DNA of 23,687 bases from Boothiomyces macroporosus. Its lineage: Eukaryota; Chytridiomycota; Chytridiomycetes; Rhizophydiales; Terramycetaceae. Position 1 is the stretch's first letter; each line of letters begins with the position of its first letter. Shown piece after piece: positions 17,203 to 23,687 of the stretch. The translations under genes and the position numbers were made by a program. The stretch is taken from NCBI GenBank assembly GCA_027604185.1, contig JADGKB010000159.1:1-23687 (forward strand). Reading direction: 5' to 3'. The notes beneath the pieces were generated by a model. The model saw only the letters and a list, made by a program, of their open reading frames with translations. It had not been told where the DNA came from and made no database searches.

Positions 17203-18678
17203 ATGCAAATCCCACTGGCACTACTTTACAGTGTTGTTGCTGCAGATTACTTGATTGAAGGAGCATATTTCGGAAAAGGGTGTGGTGGCCCACCAGATAC
17301 TTTGTACGCTTTCAAAACAGATTACGTTTATTCCTACGTTGACTGGTCTCCAACTCTAAATGAAACCTGGCCACCATTTTACAAGTTCCATGCCTCAGAA
17401 AGATCAGTCGATGATGGTGGGGATCTAAATGTTGATATATCTGGAGATATTTGTATAGAAACCACTGATTATGCCTCATCGCAGCCTTACAGAAGCGGAT
17501 ACGTGCTTTTTTACGACCCATTATATGAATTGGATTTTCTTCCTATTGCTGCTGATGGTACTGCATATTGCTATTTGAAATCAGATAATTTTGCCGTTGC
17601 AAGTAATTTGAATGGATACTTGGCTGCTTACTTTCGAATGAATGACAATGTGTGCTATGACGATCACTACAAATGCTTGTCAAATGGTAACTTTCAATAC
17701 TATACTGCTAGCGGGTGTAGCGGCAGCGTTGAAATTATCCCACTTACTTTGACATCTGCTGATGTAACTTCAGCAAATTTGGGCAATGTAACAACACTAT
17801 TGAAAACGGTTCAAAATGGACAAGTTTACTTTTCGTGGTTGACTGCGGTTCCTGTTGGGTTCCTGGTTCCTCAATTTGATATCGCAATGGATTATATTGC
17901 GGTAATCTGCTACTGTATCACTTTGATGATAGCGCTGTATGTCCAACACAGTGCGATACATGTTTTAAGAAGAACGAGAGCCTATCACTTTACCCTAGTA
18001 GTTTCTGTTGTAAGCGCGACTTTTTGGATCTTGTATTTCGTGTTTGATATTATTTACTGGGCTTTGCCAGTTACAAACTTTGGGATAATTGCTGGTATTG
18101 CCGAACTGAAATCTATTTTTATTGGCATTGCAAGTTTCTTGAACTGCTATTTGAACGCCTATTTGCTGTCGGAACAATACTTTCCAAACCAAAAGCAAAT
18201 GCAAAAAGTAATTCCGATCGCACTATTCGTCGTGCATATTGCTTTGTTTGGATCTGCATACCTTTATTATTGGATTGACATGGGAAGTGTCTCTTGGTCA
18301 GTGTACAGTTGGACAGATGCCGTGATCCTGTGGTACTTTTTAATGTACGCTTTCAACTCATTCACTCCAATATTGATTGCCAGAAGAATGCTGAAAAAGA
18401 AAATCTCTGGTAGCATGTTCGAAACATTTGACAGGATAGATCCAAACCTAAAGTATTTTATTCTGGGGCAGATTCTAATTTTTATTGCTTATGGGATTAT
18501 ATTCATCCTGCGTAAAGGAACTGCAGTGCTTTACAGTGACTTTGTAGTCCTAGATTTTTCATCGGTTTCTTGCCTGTTTTTTGCTATTCATTCTATCTTG
18601 GCTGCAGAAATCTTTAAATTCATTGTAAAATCTGCCAAAGCAGAGTTGGGCGAAAACTTGAATTCTCAAATTGATTAA
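17203..18678 (+). CDS. Receptor-like protein, six-Cys ectodomain plus seven helices (subgroup B, intronless)
   Basis: The 491-residue product is the shortest intact member because its tail is only ~15 residues after helix 7. The signal peptide is MQIPLALLYSVVAA, then DYLIEGAYFG. Cysteines lie in GCGGPPDTLY, ICIETTDY, YCYLKSDNF, VCYDDHYKC and GCSG; LNETW is kept. QFDIAMDY marks subgroup B. The region between helix 2 and helix 3 (FVFDIIYWALPVTNFGIIAG) is uninterrupted and is what shows where the intron lies in the three B genes upstream. Loop substitutions such as PYRSGY for the usual PYWSGY and a shortened tail mark it as the most divergent B copy outside 14356. It is followed by ~480 bp that contain only a pseudogene. 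Confidence 0.9.
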   Translation: MQIPLALLYSVVAADYLIEGAYFGKGCGGPPDTLYAFKTDYVYSYVDWSPTLNETWPPFYKFHASERSVDDGGDLNVDISGDICIETTDYASSQPYRSGYVLFYDPLYELDFLPIAADGTAYCYLKSDNFAVASNLNGYLAAYFRMNDNVCYDDHYKCLSNGNFQYYTASGCSGSVEIIPLTLTSADVTSANLGNVTTLLKTVQNGQVYFSWLTAVPVGFLVPQFDIAMDYIAVICYCITLMIALYVQHSAIHVLRRTRAYHFTLVVSVVSATFWILYFVFDIIYWALPVTNFGIIAGIAELKSIFIGIASFLNCYLNAYLLSEQYFPNQKQMQKVIPIALFVVHIALFGSAYLYYWIDMGSVSWSVYSWTDAVILWYFLMYAFNSFTPILIARRMLKKKISGSMFETFDRIDPNLKYFILGQILIFIAYGIIFILRKGTAVLYSDFVVLDFSSVSCLFFAIHSILAAEIFKFIVKSAKAELGENLNSQID

Positions 18679-18779
18679 AAAGATTCCTTTAAATTCGTTA
18701 TTTAGTAAACTTTGATTTAAAACTATGCGCAAGGTATTAGAACTTGAATACTTTTATTCGTCAAAACTGCTATCATTTA

Positions 18780-18966
18780 ATTTCACACTATTCAGGTACA
18801 AGGAAGAGGCAGAAATCATCCCATACATTTTACAAGTAAAAAATTATGGCAGGCAATAACAAATGCTGTGTATGTATTGGCAGCTTCAAACAAGTAAATG
18901 CTATCTGGAGGGCCTTGGCAGTAATTATTGAAATACTGTCCTTCCATAATCAGCACTGACTGCCAT
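18780..18966 (-). pseudogene. Head-to-tail deleted receptor-family pseudogene
   Basis: On the minus strand, MAVSAD is followed (after a 5-nt loss that shifts the frame) by IMEGQYFNNYCQGPPDSIYL and FEAANTYT, which is the start of a subgroup A ectodomain. It then passes directly, near 18866-18872, into AFVIACHNF and, after a further one-base frameshift, KMYGMISASSLY, which is the helix 7 end. About 1.3 kb of the middle is missing. The head best resembles the gene at 6561, the tail the minus-strand genes to the right. No promoter box is intact; TACGTA stands roughly where TGACGT would be. Nothing else is recognised in 18679-19158. Confidence 0.8.
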
Positions 18967-19158
18967 GACTAGCAAGCAATGCATAATGCACAAAAGAAAA
19001 CTACGTAATTTAGAGATATTTGCAGTTACCAGTTAACCTTTAAGTTTGTTTTTAATAATTATTGTACTATGATCGTAAATTGAGATATTAGCAAGAACCA
19101 GAACCGAAGGATACATTAACAGTTTATTACAAAGTTGGGCAATGTTATTGTTGATTAG

Positions 19159-20710
19159 TTATAGTGTTGAAGGATGCGAGCTAGATTAAAAACAAATACC
19201 TCTGAGCAGTCTGAGTGATATTAACTGGACCACCTCTCAATTTCGCCTTTACATACTCGGATGATGCGGATATAATGCCATATATTTTGGAGGTAAAGAA
19301 TGTATGACAGGCAACTCCAAACATGAGAAACATGTTGGAATTGAGAGCAGCAAAATCGTTGCCTAATACATACGTGTACTGTTGAATGATAAATGTAACA
19401 GCAAACAACCCAGATGCAGCTATCTGACCTCCAATGTAATATTTGAGCCAGCGATCAACTTTATCGATTTCAAGCTTACTGTATTTGTCTACCTGTAAAG
19501 AAATGATTTTGAAGGCTACCAGGATTGGAACAGTACTGGTGAAAATAAACGTTAATAGCATCCATAGCATTGATATTTTGTGCCATTGGATAAAGAAAGC
19601 TATCAGTTGGTTTGAAAATGTTGGCGGGCCAATATTTACAATGTATACACCTCCATACGAACATCCGTATAGCCCAACATGTACTAAAATCAATAATGGA
19701 AATGCTATTATTCTGGCCCTTGCTTTTTGATGGACAAACAAGACGTCTGAAATTAGCAACGAAGTCAGTAAACAATCCAGCAAACTGCCAAGACCTAAAA
19801 ATATCCATCTAAACGTAGTAACTATGCTCAGTTGGTCTGAATTGCAAATCCAAGTCCAGTACATTATCCCAGTTATATAATATCCCAAATACGACAGCTG
19901 CGACGCTAGGTTGATTCCTTTAGGCAGAGTAAATTTATTTTCCATCACATTTAAAGCGGTCCTGTAGATCATAAATGTTCCTATAAAGAGCGTGGCAATA
20001 ACAAATACCAAAGTTACCCAGTCCCCTGCATTATCAAAGTACGGTACAATGTCCTCGTATGGAACTATAGCATCCCAACTAAAGAAAACTGCTGCTCCTT
20101 CAACTGTGTAAAATTGAGCGCTAATATTTCCCAAGTAAGTAGAGTTAAAAGTCGCCAAATTCGATCCAAGAATAATAGTTTCGCTCTGCCCTGAACAACC
20201 TGCATTAGTGTAATAGGTAAAGGTGCCATTTAAACTACATCTGTAGTAATCATCATAACACTGGTTATTGTCTGGTTTCAAATATATTCCGTTGTACCCA
20301 TTTAGTATGGTAGTATCATTGAAATCGTTTGATAATAAAAAGCAATACGGCAATCCATTAGCAGCCTTCGGGATTGAATCTAATCCATATCCGCTGGAAT
20401 AAAATTGCGTGTATCCGCTCCAATATGGCTGTGATTCCTGATACCGAACAGACGCGATACAAGAAATACCAGGCAATTCTACAAACACGGTGCCAGCCTG
20501 TTCTACAGAATAGGCATAGGAATGAAATTTGAAATACGGTGCCCAAGTTTCATTCAAATCTGGTGTCCACGGAATATACGAGTATGTATTCACCGTTTCG
20601 AAAATATACATTGTCGTTGGAGGTCCTTGGCAGTCTTTACTGTAGAATTGACCTTCAAAGAGGTAATCTGCATATACCCCACCGATAAACAAGATAATCA
20701 AATGGACCAT
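19159..20710 (-). CDS. Receptor-like protein, six-Cys ectodomain plus seven helices (subgroup A, C-terminal intron)
   Basis: Exons 19200-20710 and 19159-19180, split by the 19-nt intron GTATTTGTTTTTAATCTAG, give 510 residues ending TAQSSHPSTL. If unspliced, the frame reads into the intron (AQRYLFLI) and stops at its terminal TAG. The ATG at 20710 is preferred over that at 20743: it starts a clean signal peptide (MVHLIILFIGGVYA) and leaves the TGACGT box 20 nt upstream, as in its sister. Cysteines lie in DCQGPPTTMY, SCIASV, YCFLLSNDF, QCYDDYYRC and GCSG. YFDNAGDW leads into helix 1. Helix 5 has FTSTVPILVAFKI, then DRWLKYYIGGQ, then ACHTFFTSKIYGIISASS at helix 7. It is arranged in tandem with the gene 20938-22499. 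Confidence 0.88.
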
Positions 20711-20730
20711 GTAAAAATCTTTAAAATCGT

Positions 20731-20736
20731 ACGTCA
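20731..20736 (-). promoter_or_regulatory. TGACGT box, 20 nt before receptor gene start
   Basis: Minus-strand GGTGACGTACG, 20 nt upstream of the ATG at 20710. The upstream in-frame ATG (20743) would place the box inside the coding region, which argues against that start. Confidence 0.5.
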
Positions 20737-20937
20737 CCCTCATAGTAATTTTAATAATTCACAGTTGGAGTCTTTGGAATTGAATTGCGAATGAGCTTTC
20801 TTTATTAGCAACTTTGTGGAAGAGGTGGGAACAGTATAACCAAAAAAGTAAGGATTTATCTGAAATTATTCATGGGACAGTTGAATACGATAATTGTGCC
20901 ATCTAAAACTTGGACAAAACTCTTTTTATTTTGCAGA

Positions 20938-22499
20938 TCATGCAGCACCTTCTGCCGGTTTTGAACTTGGTTAAAAAATAATTACCTTTTGACTGCCCTT
21001 GAGGGTGTTGAATATGGAACTGAGCCGCTGTTGGATTTATAATGAGACGAAGCTGAAATTATCCCAAAGATTTTCGAAGTTAAAAAGGTATGACATGCCA
21101 TTGCAAAGTATATATAAGGTATGGCATTTTGGTACCCTGAATCATTTCCCAAAGCATAGGTGTAGTTTTGAAGGATGAATGGGATTGCATACATTGCAAA
21201 TGCCCCAAACTGCGCAACAATGTAATACTTTAAATTTGGATCCACTTTGTTCATTTCCTTTTTTGTGTCTCTATCTTCTCCCTTTAGTTTGAGCAATTTG
21301 AGAGCGACTAGAATCGGCACAGTTGTGTTGTAGATAAAAGTGAATAGAATCCAAAGCACAGAGAGCTTTTGCCATTCTCCCATGCTAATTAGCAAGGGAA
21401 TCGCAAAGGTGGGAGGGCCAATATTGAGCATGTACATTCCGCCGTAACTGGATCCAAATGTAGCAAAATGCAAAAGTACAATGGTAACAATATTCACCCA
21501 CTGAACGAGGACTTTCTTTTTCAAGAACAGCACATTGGCTACCAAGTATGAAGTGAGAATACAATCTAGAAGAGTCCCAATGCCCAAAAACACAAAACAT
21601 CCAGTAGATACAACAGCTTTTTGGGTTCGAGTTAATATCATGGACCAGTAACATGTACTAGAAATGTAGTATGCAAAGTAAAAGATCTGGGCAGAAAAGT
21701 TGATGATTTTAGCCAGTTGTCTCTTTTCAGCAGCTCTTAATACACGCAAGGTTCTAATCAACATGTAAAGCCCGATGGTCAGGGACAAGACAGCAAATAG
21801 CAACGCAAACCAGTCTCCAACAGTAGTAAAACTAGGGACATTCGAGTTGTGGGGGACTTTGGTTATCCAGCTGAAAAACATTATTGCGTCTTGAACAGTG
21901 TAAAATTGGGAGCTGATATTGCCCAAATTTGGTGATATAGTTGGTGATAATGTGCTGTTTAACGAGAGGGTTTCTGTTGCCCCTGAACAGGTTTCACCGA
22001 CAAAATAGGTAAAGACCCCATCTTTACTGCATTTGTAATGGTTGTCGTAGCAGGTGTTATCATTTGGAAGAAAGTATGCTGCCTTGTAACCATTCAAATT
22101 GGAAGGATTGGAAAAATCATTTGATACAAGATAACAGTATTGTAAACCATTAGCAGCAGTTGGGATAGAGTCTAAACTATATCCTCCTGTGTAGAATAAT
22201 GTATAGCCGCTATAATATGGTTTAGATTGCGTGAAAGAAAGGGAATCAATGCATACTTGACCTGGTAATGGCACAAATTCTGCACCCGGTGTTCCAACTG
22301 TCGCTTCAGTGGAGTGAAATTGGTAATATGGCGGCCAAGTCTCGTTGAGAAAAGGTAGCCAAGGCATAAAAGTAAACGCATATTGTGTCTCGAAAACATA
22401 CATATTGTCTGGTGCTCCATTGCAGTTATCTGAATAGTATTCCCCTTCAATCAATAGCAAAGAAGAAACCTTTCCAAGGCCCAGCAGAGTTATGAGCAT
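20938..22499 (-). CDS. Receptor-like protein, six-Cys ectodomain plus seven helices (subgroup A, C-terminal intron)
   Basis: Exons 20986-22499 and 20938-20965 join across the 20-nt intron GTAATTATTTTTTAACCAAG to give 513 residues ending AVKSSKPAEGAA; unspliced it would stop after AVKR. The ATG at 22499 is the first ATG (upstream only GTG), starting MLITLLGLGKVSS. The usual GPPD is changed to NGAPDNMY. The cysteines NCNGAPD, VCIDS, YCYLVSNDF, TCYDNHYKC and TCSG are kept, as is FLNETW. TVGDWFALLF enters helix 1. FIYNTTVPILVALKL, DPNLKYYIVAQ and ACHTFLTSKIFGIISASS mark helices 5 to 7. It shares its C-terminal intron position (AG|intron, same phase) with the downstream sister, so that intron predates their duplication. 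AATAAA follows the stop by about eight bases. Confidence 0.88.
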
Positions 22500-22519
22500 G
22501 AAAAATTTAGAGCAAAATA

Positions 22520-22525
22520 ACGTCA
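22520..22525 (-). promoter_or_regulatory. TGACGT box, 20 nt before receptor gene start
   Basis: Minus-strand AGTGACGTTATT, 20 nt before the ATG at 22499. Spacing is the same as at 8455, 17177 and 20731. Confidence 0.5.
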
Positions 22526-22750
22526 CTCTCACAGTGTCTAATTCAGAACTGCTTTCAATTCACATCACAAGAAATTAACACACGCTGTGGTTTTTGCTAG
22601 AGTAGCAATCGTGTTGTTGAGTGTGTTGTTGAATTACACCATCCATATTTTCGCATAACCAAATTGCCAAACCCCTGGTATGTGTTCATTAAAACTGGAA
22701 ATCTAAAATATCCTCTGAGCCACATCTATGGACTAGAGATTTCATTTTAT

Positions 22751-23687
22751 TTAGAAAATGCTTAAAAAATTCTTTACTTTCAATTTGAGAGAAAGTGACT
22801 TGACTTTAGCGTTTGCCTCCTCTATTCCTTGTTCAGCAGCCTTAGTGTACCAGTCATTCGCCATTTCCAGACTGCTTGCCACACCAGTACCAGATTCGTA
22901 CATTTTTCCCAACTCATACTGAGCATTAGGTTCACCAAGAACTGCTCCTCGATGAAACCACTCTAATGCAAGAGAAACACTTTTAGGAACCACTGTACCA
23001 TTTTTGTAATATAGTCCCAGCATATAACTTGCGCCAGGGTGTCCAAGTTCGCCAGCCCGTTTATACCAGTTGAATCCAACACCAAAATCTTGCGGTACAC
23101 CATTTCCGTTCACATACATATGTCCAAGATGTAATTGAGCAGGGGCATAATCTTGATTGCCAGCTTTTTGCAAATATTGCAAAGCTAAGTTGAAGTTTTG
23201 GGGTAATAACTCCCCTTCAAGGTACATAATACCCAAACGGAATTGGGCATAATAGTTATTCTTTTCCGACGATTTCATAAGGTAATCATATGCTTTTGAA
23301 AAATCCGCTTCCACTGAAAGACCATCCAAATACATTTCACCAAACCCATAGAGGGCGTATGAAGAATTACCGTCCATTGCCATTGTTAGCCATTCTTGGG
23401 CTTTGGTAGGGTCATGTTCTAATCCTTGCCCGCACAAAAACAGCAATCCAATCAATCCCATAGCATCGTAATGGTTCTTTCGAGCAGCTCGATGGTACCA
23501 GAACATTGCCTTTTCGAAATCGGTCTCCACACCTTTCCCTTCGTCGTACATCAGCCCCAATCGGAATTCAGCCTTAGTGAAACCAGTGTTAGCGGCTTTT
23601 TCAAAATAAGTAAAAGCGTTAGAGTACTGCTTTAAATCAAAGTAATACATTCCACTTTCATAATCTTCATTTTGGCTGCTTTCTTCT
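22751..23687 (-). CDS. Sel1-repeat protein, 5' end beyond the window
   Basis: The frame is open from the right edge (…EDYESGMYYFDLKQYSNAF) to the TAA at 22751, at least 312 residues. It consists of about seven tandem ~36-residue Sel1/TPR-like repeats with the pattern A-x-x-x-LG-x-MY-x-x-G-x-GV-x-x-D-x-x-x-A-x-x-WY-x-x-A (for example QLHLGHMYVNGNGVPQDF and QYELGKMYESGTGV). The C-terminus is basic and ends KNFLSIF. Sel1 repeats form an alpha-solenoid scaffold, for example in HRD3/SEL1L or Skt5-type adaptors; which partner applies cannot be told, since the N-terminus is missing. The internal ATG at 23650 is not the true start because the frame continues with repeat-like sequence upstream. The stop abuts AATAAA. 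Confidence 0.9.
   Translation of the reverse strand, partial: EESSQNEDYESGMYYFDLKQYSNAFTYFEKAANTGFTKAEFRLGLMYDEGKGVETDFEKAMFWYHRAARKNHYDAMGLIGLLFLCGQGLEHDPTKAQEWLTMAMDGNSSYALYGFGEMYLDGLSVEADFSKAYDYLMKSSEKNNYYAQFRLGIMYLEGELLPQNFNLALQYLQKAGNQDYAPAQLHLGHMYVNGNGVPQDFGVGFNWYKRAGELGHPGASYMLGLYYKNGTVVPKSVSLALEWFHRGAVLGEPNAQYELGKMYESGTGVASSLEMANDWYTKAAEQGIEEANAKVKSLSLKLKVKNFLSIF

Noticed and set aside
1..23687. Alternative genetic code, as in many ciliates
   Set aside because: TAA and TGA end genes at family-consistent places, and no conserved position in any coding region falls on a stop codon. TAG is not used as a terminator here, but 17 genes are too few to read anything into that.
1..23687. tRNA, rRNA, CRISPR array or transposon
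   Set aside because: No tRNA A/B boxes with cloverleaf, no rRNA-like sequence, no regularly spaced repeats, and no transposase, reverse transcriptase or terminal repeats were seen on reading.

Overview
The window is nuclear DNA from a small-genome, AT-rich eukaryote. Intergenic gaps are mostly 40-500 bp, genes carry TATA-like and AATAAA-like signals, and spliceosomal GT-AG introns are extraordinarily short (18-21 nt, with a TAAY-like branch site a few bases before the AG). The standard code fits every gene: stops are TAA or TGA, and no coding region needs a reassigned codon. The lineage cannot be fixed by eye. A microbial eukaryote such as a protist or early-diverging fungus fits; the intron size recalls, but does not match, heterotrich ciliates (15-16 nt) and chlorarachniophyte nucleomorphs. 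MND1 implies a meiotic cycle.

Left part (1-6330): the 5' end of an unidentified gene, a 44-residue secreted cysteine-rich peptide behind its own promoter, a thioredoxin-fold protein, an 870-bp stretch without a convincing gene, and a protein with a SAM-like C-terminus. Then come a tandem pair of seven-helix membrane proteins, each split by three 19/19/21-nt introns at matching positions, and a five-exon MND1 homologue whose start codon is itself interrupted by an intron.

Centre and right (6561-22499): the dominant feature is a tandem family of eight intact genes plus one pseudogene. They encode secretory-pathway proteins of about 490-590 residues with a signal peptide, a ~215-residue ectodomain with six conserved cysteines, and a seven-helix core, so they look like cell-surface receptors. 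Two subgroups are visible: A (6561, 8481, and the minus-strand genes 19159-20710 and 20938-22499) and B (10278, 11977, 14356, 17203). Three adjacent B genes share an intron at the same codon; the two minus-strand A genes share a C-terminal intron that sets the tail. A TGACGT hexamer lies about 18-20 nt before the start codon in five members and about 36-37 nt before it in two more (one as TGACGA), which suggests co-regulation. Interspersed with them are a dithiol glutaredoxin and a membrane-anchored CHID1-like GH18 protein. The right edge holds a Sel1-repeat protein cut by the window end.

Gene models given here differ from simple ORFs wherever a tiny intron had to be removed. All introns and helices were found by eye from reading frame and paralogue comparison, with no transcript evidence.
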